From JAQUBU01 sp036677685 (lineage in GTDB: Bacteria > Bacillota > Syntrophomonadia > Syntrophomonadales > Syntrophomonadaceae), in the NCBI GenBank assembly GCA_036677685.1, contig JAVBWA010000022.1, positions 62,001-126,000 of the forward strand: DNA of 64,000 nt, in the 5' to 3' direction. Below, piece by piece: positions 51,442 to 60,303 of the stretch. How positions within the stretch are numbered: position 1 is the stretch's first letter; each line of letters starts with the position of its first letter. Under the pieces are notes generated by a model. That model did no database searches. It was not told the origin of the DNA and saw only the letters and a program-made list of their open reading frames with translations. The translations under genes and the position numbers were made by a program.

Positions 51442-53619
51442 TTATTCACTCCTTGACTCTGCGGGCAATACCCGCTTGACTTCCAAAACATCCCGGACTT
51501 TTTGTATCCGTTGAACAACCGCATGCAGGCGGCCCATGTCTTTTATTTCAAGTTTAAGATTTATTATTGCAAACCCGTTTTTATTAGCCCGGGAGAAAAC
51601 TGAATTAATAGGAATCCTCGCATCAGCAATCTCATTCATTACGTCAGTAGTCAAACGCGCCCTGTCAAAAGCCCTTACTTCCAATTCAACAAAGTAGATG
51701 CCCTGTTCATTGGCCCACTCTACTTCCAAAACTCTATCCTTTTCGTTATTAAGATAGTTCTGCATATTCGGGCAGTCCTGCCGGTGTACAGAAACTCCCC
51801 GCCCCCGGGTTATATAGCCCCAAACCGGGTCGCCGGGCAGGGGATTGCAGCAGCGGGCGAGCCGCAGTGCTACATCATCAACTCCTTTAACCCTTAGTGC
51901 GTTGACTTCCTTGTCTCGTACCGGGCTCTTGGTTTCAAGAGGAATATTAATTATATCCTCAACCTGGATGTCGGGAAAAAACGACTCTTGAAGTTTGTTA
52001 AGAACCTGATTGGTAGTAACTGCGCCATCGCCAACCGCTGCCAGCAAGTCGTCAACAGTGTTGAAACCAAAGCGTTTGACAGTTTGCAGCAGCTTATCCT
52101 CTTTCAACAACTCTTTGGGGTTGAAATGACGCTTTTTTAATTCCCTCTCCAGTATTTCATGGCCTTTTATGATGTTTTCCTGGCGCTTTTCCCGGTTAAA
52201 CCATTGTTTGATTCTGCTCCGGGCTGAGGAAGTTTTGACCATATTCAACCAGTCCCGGGTAGGTCCGGGCGAGTTTTTGGAAGTAATGATCTCCACAATA
52301 TCGCCATTATCTAGGGGAAAATCAAGCGGGACAATCCGACCGTTAACCCGAGCGCCAGTACATTTATGCCCCACCTCGGTGTGCACCCGGTAGGCAAAAT
52401 CAACCGGACAGGCCCCTTTTGGCAGTTCTATTACCGCACCTTTGGGTGAAAAAACAAAGACCGTATCGTCAAAAAGATCTATTTTCAACGATTCCATAAA
52501 CTCGTTGGTATCTTTTATGTCCTGCTGCCATTCCAAAATCTGCCGCAGCCAGGATAGTTTTTCGTCGAACTTGCGCTCTTTAGGGTTGCTGCCTTCCTTA
52601 TAACGCCAGTGAGCAGCAATACCATACTCAGCGGTACGGTGCATTTCCACGGTTCTAATTTGTACTTCGAAGGGTTCCCCGCCTTTGCCGATCAGGGTGG
52701 TGTGAAGAGATTGATACATATTAGCTTTAGGGGTTGCTATATAATCCTTGAAGCGGCCAGGTAAGGGTTTCCACATGGTATGGATGATTCCCAATGCTCC
52801 ATAACACTCGCGAATATCATCGACAAGTACCCTGATGGCTATTTTATCATAAATTTCATCAATATCCTTCCCTTGTTTTAGCATTTTTTTGTAAATACTA
52901 AAAATATTTTTGGGTCGGCCTTCAATATCCGCAACAATATCTATTTGCTGAAGGCCCGTTGTAATCTGCTCTACCAGGTCATTGACATAGTTTTCACGTT
53001 CACGTCGTTTTTGTTTTAATCTTTTGGCAACCTCATGGTAGGTTTCAGCTTCCAAATAGTAAAATGAAAGGTCTTCCAACTCCCATTTAAATTTAAAAAT
53101 ACCCAATCTGTGAGCCAGCGGGGCAAATATTTCCATGGTTTCCTGGGCAATCTCTTTTTGTTTGCGTTCATTCTGATAATTCAAAGTGCGCATATTATGC
53201 AAGCGGTCAGCTAATTTGATTATTATAACTCTGATGTCCTTGGCCATCGCAATAAACATCTTGCGCAGATTCTCGGCTTGGGCATCTTCCCGGGACTTGA
53301 AATCAATACGGCTTAATTTAGTGACCCCATCAACCAATAAAGTTATCTCTTCCCCAAATTCCCGTAATAAGTCGAGATAACTGACCCGGGTGTCTTCGAT
53401 CACATCATGTAATAGAGCGGCACATATCGTGGCACTATCCATTTCAATATCAGCCAGTATTAAAGCTACTTCATGCGGATGAGTAATATAGGGCTCACCG
53501 GAAATGCGTTTCTGCCCCGAATGAGCCGCTTCCGCATATTCGTAGGCCTTAGTAATGGAGGCAAAATTAGCATCCGGATCATATTCACTTACTTTGCTAA
53601 GAATATTGTCTATTCCCAT
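51442..53619 (-). CDS. relA: Rel, bifunctional (p)ppGpp synthetase/hydrolase
   Basis: This 725-residue stringent-response enzyme has the N-terminal HD hydrolase domain (HPHEVALILAD, LLHDVIEDT), the synthetase domain (PKANMYQSLHTTLIG and the following EVQIRT), a TGS domain (about residues 395-455) and a C-terminal ACT domain. Intact HD residues suggest that both activities are retained. It overlaps nothing but starts 4 bases after recJ; its ribosome site GGTGAT lies in the recJ stop region. Confidence 0.96.
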   Translation of the reverse strand: MGIDNILSKVSEYDPDANFASITKAYEYAEAAHSGQKRISGEPYITHPHEVALILADIEMDSATICAALLHDVIEDTRVSYLDLLREFGEEITLLVDGVTKLSRIDFKSREDAQAENLRKMFIAMAKDIRVIIIKLADRLHNMRTLNYQNERKQKEIAQETMEIFAPLAHRLGIFKFKWELEDLSFYYLEAETYHEVAKRLKQKRRERENYVNDLVEQITTGLQQIDIVADIEGRPKNIFSIYKKMLKQGKDIDEIYDKIAIRVLVDDIRECYGALGIIHTMWKPLPGRFKDYIATPKANMYQSLHTTLIGKGGEPFEVQIRTVEMHRTAEYGIAAHWRYKEGSNPKERKFDEKLSWLRQILEWQQDIKDTNEFMESLKIDLFDDTVFVFSPKGAVIELPKGACPVDFAYRVHTEVGHKCTGARVNGRIVPLDFPLDNGDIVEIITSKNSPGPTRDWLNMVKTSSARSRIKQWFNREKRQENIIKGHEILERELKKRHFNPKELLKEDKLLQTVKRFGFNTVDDLLAAVGDGAVTTNQVLNKLQESFFPDIQVEDIINIPLETKSPVRDKEVNALRVKGVDDVALRLARCCNPLPGDPVWGYITRGRGVSVHRQDCPNMQNYLNNEKDRVLEVEWANEQGIYFVELEVRAFDRARLTTDVMNEIADARIPINSVFSRANKNGFAIINLKLEIKDMGRLHAVVQRIQKVRDVLEVKRVLPAESRSE

Positions 53620-53623
53620 TGTA

Positions 53624-56443
53624 TCACCGTACCAGGTATTTATTTATTTCCACCTCCAGGCGGGAAAACGCTTTTTTTTCAGCCAGACCTTCTAAATAGT
53701 ATGAAGAATCAGAAATATCGACAAGCTGTCTATCCATTCTATGGAACATTATTGCCATAATACTACCCTTTTTTTCGAAGCTGCACAAGCCCAGATCCTC
53801 CATTATATGGAGGATTGGCCATAAATCAATAAGCGTAAATTCACGCTTTATCCATCCGCCAATCCTGCCCAACAAATCCGCTATGTCGACTTTAAGTTGT
53901 TTCTTGCCCGTGTTTTTAAAAAAGTTGAGTATATCCTTAATTCTTTCCAAATTAGGATAAATTCGAGCCAGATAATCTTTATATGGCTTGATATCATTAG
54001 CGCCAAAGAGGACATTTGCCGTATACTCGGAGCCAGCTGTCAATTGCTCCATTACATAGCCAGCTTCCCAGAGGCTAAATGGAACATCGGCAAAAATCAC
54101 TTCATCAATCGCTAGAGTTTCGCCGGCGAAGTCTCTCCAGCTGCTGTCCGTCAATAAAACCCTGGTTTCGCTCTCCTGGAAACGCCGGCGCAGGCTTTGT
54201 CTGGCCCGGGAATCCTTTATGCCGGCAACAGCTATCATATCCGGCACTTGTTGACTAAGCTGCTGTATGGTACGGCGGCGATTGGCATAAACTATGGTGG
54301 TTTTTAGAGCATCATAGTTCCAGTCCACCTGTTTCCAGGATAAAGGCTTGGCCGTGTCATAAAGCCTTGCTATGCTTCTTTCTCCGGCATAATCATGTAA
54401 GTCGTCATTTCCTGGCCCAACCTCAATAATATATTGCAAATTGGTCGGCAAATCATTTTTTCGAAGGTAATATAGCAAAGAAGAGCGGGTAAGCAAAAAT
54501 ATTTTGCCAAGTCCTTGAGCTAATTCCCGGCTGGCCAAGCGTTCTTCCACCGGATCCATAAAACCATGCAAAGGCCGCAGGCTGGCGGCCCGGAAATATC
54601 TGATCAGACTGGCTCGCAACAGCTTCAGACTACGATAAGTGGGGAAAACAAATACTACCGGCTGGATGTTCTGCAGTTCGGCCACAGCGCGGCCAAGGGC
54701 AGCAGCAACAATATTCATAAATTTTGCTTTGTGGCGGTGGTCAGGCTGAAAACTGCACTTCATATCCTGAATCTTCATTTGGATGCTTTTGCGGCCGCGA
54801 AATTCATTTTCGCCCAATTCGAATATTAGATCATGATAACAGTTATTAAAGGGCATACTCATATACTGGGGCTTATTAAAGGCTATTCCTTCAAAAGACC
54901 CGGGTTCGGCAAGCAATTTGAAATGTTCTTGTTTTTTGCCTACCAATGTGAACTGGTTAATTTCTACAGTCCGCAAAGCAAAACATGGAATGGGGTTTCC
55001 TTCGCCAAAAGGCTCAAGTATTGCCAACTCTTTTAATAAATCCCGGTTAATCTCCTCTATCTCAACTTCCGAATCGATGAGGCGAACCGCAGTTAACTCT
55101 TCATTATTAACATTTGACCTTATCCACCTTAAAAATACAGTTTTAAAGTCTGCAAACTGCTCGCGGCCAATGCTTAATCCAGCCGCCATTTTATGCCCGC
55201 CAAACTGCAATAAAAAGGATCCGCAATTGCTCAAGGCCTCATAAATGTCTATCCCGGGTACGCTCCGGGCTGAACCGCGGCCTGTATCCCCTTCCCAACA
55301 AATTAGTATAACCGGGCGCTGATATTTGGCACATAAGCGTGAGGCCACAATGCCAATAACTCCATGATGCCAATTGTCGGCAGCCAGTATAAGCGCCGCC
55401 TCACTGTCCAAATCTACAACACTCTCTATTTGCAAAATCGCTTCCTGAAAAATCCCATCTTCAATTAAGCGGCGTTCGCTATTGAAACGGTCCAAAGCAG
55501 CGGCCAGATCGCCGGCTTTGGCCGAATCACCGGTCAGCAGCAATTCGATGCTGGTACGGGCACTGTCCAGTCTCCCCGCTGAATTTAAGCGCGGGCCCAA
55601 TACAAATCCCAAATGCCAGGGCGATATACTTTTCCCGGCCAATCCAACCTCTTTATACAAGGCCTGCAAACCGGGTCTCTTGGTATTCCGCAGTTTCTCC
55701 AAACCATATTTGAGTAATATGCGATTCTCACCCAACAGCGGAACAATATCGGCAACCGTAGCCAGGGCCACCAAATCCAGCCATTCATAAAGCTTTTGTT
55801 CGGGTATTTTGTTCTTGGCCAGGGCGGAGGCCAGCTTAAAGGCCACCCCAACTCCGGCCAGGTTGATTATATCTTCATTTTGGTCCAGTTTAGGGTTTAT
55901 TATCGCTGCCGCTGCCGGCAGTTGCTTGGCAGGGGTATGGTGGTCGGTGATAATTACATCCATTCCCAATCGGGATGCTAAATTTACCTCTTCCACCGAA
56001 GTGATTCCGCAATCAACACTTATAAGCAGTTGACAGCCTTGCTGGCAAAGGACTTCAACAGCTTGTACATTCAAGCCATAACCTTCACTAAAGCGGCTGG
56101 GCACATAGTAAGCCGGTTTACAGCCCAAAGCCTGCAGGCATTCCACTAAAAGCACGGTGCTGCATACCCCGTCAACATCATAGTCACCATAAACAACCAC
56201 TTGCTCACTGGCCCCTATGGCCTGCTCAATTCTCGATACTGCAGCCTTCATTCCCGCCATGGCCAGAGGGTCACTTAAATCACTTAGCTCTGCATAAAGA
56301 AAATTTCGGGCATCTTGAATAGTTTTTATGCCCCTTTGGACCAGGAGATTGGCAATAATCCGGGATAAACCCAATTCTTGCTCTATTTTTTTGGCTGCCT
56401 TTATATCATATTCTTTTAATTCCCAATCATTTAGGAAATGCAT
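53624..56443 (-). CDS. recJ: RecJ, single-strand-specific 5'-3' exonuclease, long form
   Basis: RecJ degrades single-stranded DNA in recombination and mismatch repair. The DHH core shows VVYGDYDVDGVCSTV, LISVDCGITS, IITDHHTPA, and the DHHA1 motif QFGGHKMAAGLS near residue 425. An OB domain follows. The C-terminal 400 residues (about 540-939) form an extra region present in Firmicute RecJ proteins but longer here. The ATG 56443 follows GGAGG closely; the 13-codon longer frame is unlikely. It heads the recJ-rel-dtd unit. Confidence 0.93.
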   Translation of the reverse strand: MHFLNDWELKEYDIKAAKKIEQELGLSRIIANLLVQRGIKTIQDARNFLYAELSDLSDPLAMAGMKAAVSRIEQAIGASEQVVVYGDYDVDGVCSTVLLVECLQALGCKPAYYVPSRFSEGYGLNVQAVEVLCQQGCQLLISVDCGITSVEEVNLASRLGMDVIITDHHTPAKQLPAAAAIINPKLDQNEDIINLAGVGVAFKLASALAKNKIPEQKLYEWLDLVALATVADIVPLLGENRILLKYGLEKLRNTKRPGLQALYKEVGLAGKSISPWHLGFVLGPRLNSAGRLDSARTSIELLLTGDSAKAGDLAAALDRFNSERRLIEDGIFQEAILQIESVVDLDSEAALILAADNWHHGVIGIVASRLCAKYQRPVILICWEGDTGRGSARSVPGIDIYEALSNCGSFLLQFGGHKMAAGLSIGREQFADFKTVFLRWIRSNVNNEELTAVRLIDSEVEIEEINRDLLKELAILEPFGEGNPIPCFALRTVEINQFTLVGKKQEHFKLLAEPGSFEGIAFNKPQYMSMPFNNCYHDLIFELGENEFRGRKSIQMKIQDMKCSFQPDHRHKAKFMNIVAAALGRAVAELQNIQPVVFVFPTYRSLKLLRASLIRYFRAASLRPLHGFMDPVEERLASRELAQGLGKIFLLTRSSLLYYLRKNDLPTNLQYIIEVGPGNDDLHDYAGERSIARLYDTAKPLSWKQVDWNYDALKTTIVYANRRRTIQQLSQQVPDMIAVAGIKDSRARQSLRRRFQESETRVLLTDSSWRDFAGETLAIDEVIFADVPFSLWEAGYVMEQLTAGSEYTANVLFGANDIKPYKDYLARIYPNLERIKDILNFFKNTGKKQLKVDIADLLGRIGGWIKREFTLIDLWPILHIMEDLGLCSFEKKGSIMAIMFHRMDRQLVDISDSSYYLEGLAEKKAFSRLEVEINKYLVR

Positions 56444-56628
56444 AATACCTCCAGGAATCTTTAATTCCGGACCTAGAACCAAATTTCATTATAACCCATT
56501 AGAGGCTATATTGTTGGGAAACTCGCTGATTCTTTTGAATTGCCTAAAATCCAGAGTAGTTATTAAATGTGGAATCATGAGATTTTGCCATTAACATATA
56601 GCAATAAATCAATAATATAATATAACGT

Positions 56629-56677
56629 AGCGGCTTACCGCCTTCAACAATGATTATGTTTCCAGAGGTAAGCCACT
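56629..56677. repeat. Imperfect inverted repeat between recJ and the beta-propeller gene
   Basis: GGCTTACC (56632) and GGTAAGCC (56667) pair around a 27-base loop, with partial pairing beyond. No T tract follows on either strand. It may be an mRNA 3' structure or an old mobile-element end. The gene-free stretch 56444-56749 is otherwise AT-rich and holds the likely recJ promoter region. Confidence 0.35.
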
Positions 56678-56749
56678 GAACTTAAGCACTTGTACTGTCA
56701 ATACAAAGTCCAAATAAGAAATCTAATGCCCAACATAGTATTATGAGAA

Positions 56750-57820
56750 TCAGTGGACAGCTAATCCTTGAGCGCCCAGAGTCGGTAGTCCCACATTTCT
56801 AATTACCTGTAATAGAATAAGCTGGCCGTTATTCTCAATATAAAATACGGATATAGAACCCTGGTTACCGTTCAAAACATAAAAATTACAGCCATCCCTA
56901 CTGACTCCACTATCAATCGGGGCCGCTATTTCTTTAAGGGTGCTGTATGCAATATCCGTAATCATCAAGCTGCCATTATCTTTGATGCGATAGGTTGTGA
57001 TAGTTCCGCTGCCAGTGTTTGAGGTGAAGGCAAAATTCTCAGACCGGGAGGCAGCCACCCAGCAGGTCGCGGTCTGTCCGTTGCGAACTGAACCGCTGAT
57101 GACATCAAGCGTTCCATCCCTGTCGATAGTGTATGAGGAAAGCGCACCTGCACCTGCCTCAGAAACCAATAACAAACCGGAGGATAGAAAAACGGAGCCG
57201 AAAGGCCCTGCACCACTGGAGTCAGTGACGACAGGCCCCGTCAGTGTACCGTCCCTATTAACACGAAAAACGCTGAGAATGTTGTTATTCAATTCGGACA
57301 CAAGAAGTCGTCGTCCGCGGGGACTAAAAACCACGCACGCCGGTTGGGCGTCGGGAGTACTCAATGAATGTGTGGAATCGTCTATGGGGGAGAGCCGGCC
57401 GTCCTTCCTCACACAGAATCCGGTTACATTGGAAGCTATTTGCATGTCGGGATTGCCGGCATTGGTAACATAGAGGAGATTCCCGAACACACTTAAGCTG
57501 TTGGGCAAAACACCGCCTGAGGGCTCCACGTCCACCAAGCTAAGGGCACCGCACTCGGACACACGAAAACTACTGATACTATTGCTGCCAGCATTTACGG
57601 CAAATAACAAGGAGCCATCGCCGGACAGAATAAGAGAGCCTTGCGATCCGAGTGGATCTACAATCTGCGCGCCCGTTCCGCTGCCACCCGTTGCATATGC
57701 ATTCATGTGAGTAAGCGTACCATCTAAGTTCCGGCGAAAAGATATGACTTCATTTCTTTCACTTGCATTGGTCATAGCATAAACTGCGCCCATACGCCAT
57801 CTACAATTAATTTTCTGCAT
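56750..57820 (-). CDS. Lactonase-like seven-bladed beta-propeller protein
   Basis: This 356-residue protein is built from repeated blades of the type SFRVSECGALSLVD, VFRVNRDGTLTGP, SYTIDRDGTLDVIS and TYRIKDNGSLMITD, which is the pattern of the 6-phosphogluconolactonase-like (PF10282) superfamily. No signal peptide or membrane segment is visible. Many relatives have no known substrate, so lactonase activity is not shown. The ATG has AGGAGG eight bases upstream. It stands alone. The 57821-58235 gap upstream contains its promoter region and a separate plus-strand leader. Confidence 0.75.
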   Translation of the reverse strand: MQKINCRWRMGAVYAMTNASERNEVISFRRNLDGTLTHMNAYATGGSGTGAQIVDPLGSQGSLILSGDGSLLFAVNAGSNSISSFRVSECGALSLVDVEPSGGVLPNSLSVFGNLLYVTNAGNPDMQIASNVTGFCVRKDGRLSPIDDSTHSLSTPDAQPACVVFSPRGRRLLVSELNNNILSVFRVNRDGTLTGPVVTDSSGAGPFGSVFLSSGLLLVSEAGAGALSSYTIDRDGTLDVISGSVRNGQTATCWVAASRSENFAFTSNTGSGTITTYRIKDNGSLMITDIAYSTLKEIAAPIDSGVSRDGCNFYVLNGNQGSISVFYIENNGQLILLQVIRNVGLPTLGAQGLAVH

Positions 57821-58109
57821 TTTAGAATCCTCCTTATTAAAGTGTTTGCGGCGTTACAGATGAGTATTTCTGACTTATCCTCGCTCCTTGTTCAGATGCA
57901 ATACCACCGCAGTAATATACATTATTCAATTTAAGGTATTTTTGTTATTTTAAGGTTTTAATTTGTGTTAATTTCAGGAGCGGTAATTTGAGGTAATCAG
58001 CGTTACCCGATCCGTTGTTTAATTTTGTATAAAACCTACAATAACAGAGAATATTAATTATGAACGGTAGAGCCGTGGTCTATACCAAGGTTCATGTGCT
58101 ACTCCAATC

Positions 58110-58150
58110 AAGGGACACCTAGGATCGGGATAGGTGTCCCTTTTCTTTTT
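58110..58150 (+). terminator. Strong terminator upstream of the acetyltransferase gene
   Basis: A perfect 12-bp stem (AAGGGACACCTA with TAGGTGTCCCTT, 9-base loop) is followed by TTCTTTTT on the plus strand. No recognised gene ends here. A possible promoter, TTGTTT-16-TACAAT, lies near 58010-58040, and a 20-codon frame (58060-58122) has its stop inside the stem. The unit could be a small RNA or an attenuator for the gene at 58236. Confidence 0.75.
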
Positions 58151-58235
58151 AAAATGAACTGGTAAACCTGGGGCTAACATGTAAAAATATGAGTATACAA
58201 AAATCTAAACATAGTGCTTTTAAGGAGGGGTATTT

Positions 58236-58820
58236 TTGGCGGGCAGCGGAAAAATAAACGGCAATCGCATACATCTTGCTCCTATTGATACTGCAGATTT
58301 GGATATTTACATAAGGTGGCTCAATGATATTGAAACTTATGTTTTCCTTGATATCGCACCAATGGTGATCAACAAACTGACTGAACAAGAATATCTCGAT
58401 AATGCTCTCAAAAACGGCGAACAGGTTTTTGGAATCAGACTCAATTCGGATCAGCGTTTAATTGGCAATTGTGGACTGATCAATATCGACCACATTAACC
58501 GCAAGGCCGAACTGGGCATTTTTTTAGCTGAACAGAATTGTCTCAGTCAAGGATTGGGGTCGGAAGCAATAGCGCTTTTACTTGATTATGGCTTCAATAT
58601 ATTGAATCTCAACAGCGTATTTTTACGATGTTATGAATATAATAAACGGGCGCTCCGCTGTTACGAAAAATGTGGTTTTAAACTGACCGGTCGCTGGCGG
58701 CAGGCCAAAATAATTAATGGCCGCAAGTATGATGATTTGTTAATGGATGTTTTGGCCGAAGAATTTCAAGCCAGCCCTTATAAAGCAAAGTTGGATACTT
58801 TACTACAGACCGTCAAATAA
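58236..58820 (+). CDS. GNAT-family N-acetyltransferase (RimJ/RimL-like)
   Basis: This 194-residue protein has the GNAT layout, with the acetyl-CoA binding strand and loop around AEQNCLSQGLGSEAIALLL and the C-terminal RALRCYEKCGFKLTGRWRQ, typical of ribosomal-protein or antibiotic acetyltransferase relatives. Substrate is unknown. The start is TTG, seven bases after AAGGAGG; there is no nearby ATG. A terminator lies about 90 bases upstream, so it is either attenuated or has a promoter between 58150 and 58220. Confidence 0.85.
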   Translation: MAGSGKINGNRIHLAPIDTADLDIYIRWLNDIETYVFLDIAPMVINKLTEQEYLDNALKNGEQVFGIRLNSDQRLIGNCGLINIDHINRKAELGIFLAEQNCLSQGLGSEAIALLLDYGFNILNLNSVFLRCYEYNKRALRCYEKCGFKLTGRWRQAKIINGRKYDDLLMDVLAEEFQASPYKAKLDTLLQTVK

Positions 58821-58905
58821 AACACCCTGCAGGCACACGGATGTTCGCCAGGCTCACTAATACGGTAGCTGATAGCTGCATTATGTTAAAACCTCTTTCA
58901 ATCAC

Positions 58906-58962
58906 CGCACTCTATACGGGGACCATAAGGTCTGTCGCCACAACTTACGCATCTCAATCACG
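58906..58962. repeat. Family-2 hairpin repeat, short copy
   Basis: It reads GCACTCTATACGGGGACC, with a short hairpin GACC-ATAA-GGTC, then TGTCGCCACAACTTACGC. The flanking words match the copies at 18820 and 20918, while the hairpin arm has shrunk. Confidence 0.55.
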
Positions 58963-59025
58963 ATCTGGCTTTTCCTTACCATATTTATCCGGCCTAGTAT
59001 TTTATCCTCCTTCATATAATTTCCC

Positions 59026-59045
59026 TATAACGAGGTGAAAAGATG
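59026..59045 (+). repeat. Isolated family-1 repeat end
   Basis: TATAACGAGGTGAAAAGATG is the conserved first 20 bases of the family-1 element, alone, directly before the ribosome site of the next gene. It could be a relic of an excised or deleted element. Confidence 0.5.
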
Positions 59046-59059
59046 ATGAAAGGGGAATT

Positions 59060-60175
59060 ATGGTGGCTAGAAGCAAGCATTTGTATCCTGGAGGCAATAC
59101 CTGTCATGGGTTTTATTCTTTTTACGATTATATGGTTTCCCCCCAGGTTGAAAGAAAGATTGTCCTCAAGGGAGGCCCCGGGGTCGGCAAATCAACTTTT
59201 ATGAAAAAGCTGGGAGAGGATTTTGCCAATGCCGAAATTGATGTGGAATTCCACTGGTGTTCTTCGGATAATGAATCACTGGATGGGGTGGTTATTGGCC
59301 GACAGCAGTTTTGTGTAGTTGATGGTACAGCCCCGCATATCGTAGATCCGCGTTTTCCCGGAGCAGTTGATGAAATTGTCAATCTGGGCGAATTCTGGAA
59401 TCGAACGGCCATCGCCAAGCACCGTTCGGAAGTAATAGACTTAAGCAACGATATCGGGCGTTGTTTTGAACGGGCCTACTTGCGTTTGCAGGAAGCCGGC
59501 AGTGCTTACCAGGAATGGCAATCCTATTACAAAGAAGCTTGTGATATCGCAGCGGTAAATCGTAATATTCTGGCTTTAAGCAAGGAGTTTATACCCGCCG
59601 CTTCACCTCCCGGAACCATCCGGCATCTTTTTGCGGGAGCCATTACCCCGCTGGGATTGGTTACCAGGGTTGAAAGTATAATCGATTCCGATTATACTCT
59701 ATTTGCGGTTAAGGGAAACCCGGGCAGCGGTCAAAAATCTCTTTTCAATCACTGCCTGCACATTCTGGAATTATGCAACTATCCTGCTGAAATTTATCAT
59801 AATCCTTTTGAGCCCAATGAAATTGACATAATTGTATTATACGATAAAAAATTAGCACTCCTGGATATTGCTTCACCCTTTAATTATGTGGAGCACCTCC
59901 CGTCAGCCAAATTTAAGCGCTTGCTGGATTTTGACCAGTTCGCATCCTCCAGAGTTCTAGATCTGAACAGCATAATGCTGGACCATGCCAAGAGTCGTTT
60001 TAGCTCACGGATAAATGAAGCTGTTACCTTAATAAATATGGCTAAAAAATATCATGATGAATTGGAAGGTTATTATATACCTGCTATGGACTTCGAATCC
60101 ATAAATCTAAGCCGGCAGGCAATATTTGAAGAGATAATGCAAAGTTTGTCGAATCCTCAGCTAAAAGGAAGTTAA
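59060..60175 (+). CDS. Predicted ATPase with two P-loop-like halves
   Basis: This 371-residue protein has a clear Walker A motif, LKGGPGVGKSTFM, at about residues 36-48, and a second, altered one, VKGNPGSGQKSLF, at 217-229 (Gln-Lys-Ser in place of Gly-Lys-Ser). The two halves appear to be related, suggesting an internal duplication. It resembles an uncharacterised Firmicute ATPase family; I know of no established role. The ATG has AAAGGGG about five bases upstream. It reads in the same direction as the S24-like regulator 130 bases further on. Confidence 0.75.
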   Translation: MVARSKHLYPGGNTCHGFYSFYDYMVSPQVERKIVLKGGPGVGKSTFMKKLGEDFANAEIDVEFHWCSSDNESLDGVVIGRQQFCVVDGTAPHIVDPRFPGAVDEIVNLGEFWNRTAIAKHRSEVIDLSNDIGRCFERAYLRLQEAGSAYQEWQSYYKEACDIAAVNRNILALSKEFIPAASPPGTIRHLFAGAITPLGLVTRVESIIDSDYTLFAVKGNPGSGQKSLFNHCLHILELCNYPAEIYHNPFEPNEIDIIVLYDKKLALLDIASPFNYVEHLPSAKFKRLLDFDQFASSRVLDLNSIMLDHAKSRFSSRINEAVTLINMAKKYHDELEGYYIPAMDFESINLSRQAIFEEIMQSLSNPQLKGS

Positions 60176-60303
60176 TAGGATATTATTTGGATTCCTTGCC
60201 GTTAAGCTTATTGAAAAGCTAGACTAAGTTAAAGTAATATAAGAAAAAGACTTTGGCTATTAAAATATATACTAAAATATGGATACTTTCAGGAGCGATT
60301 AAC

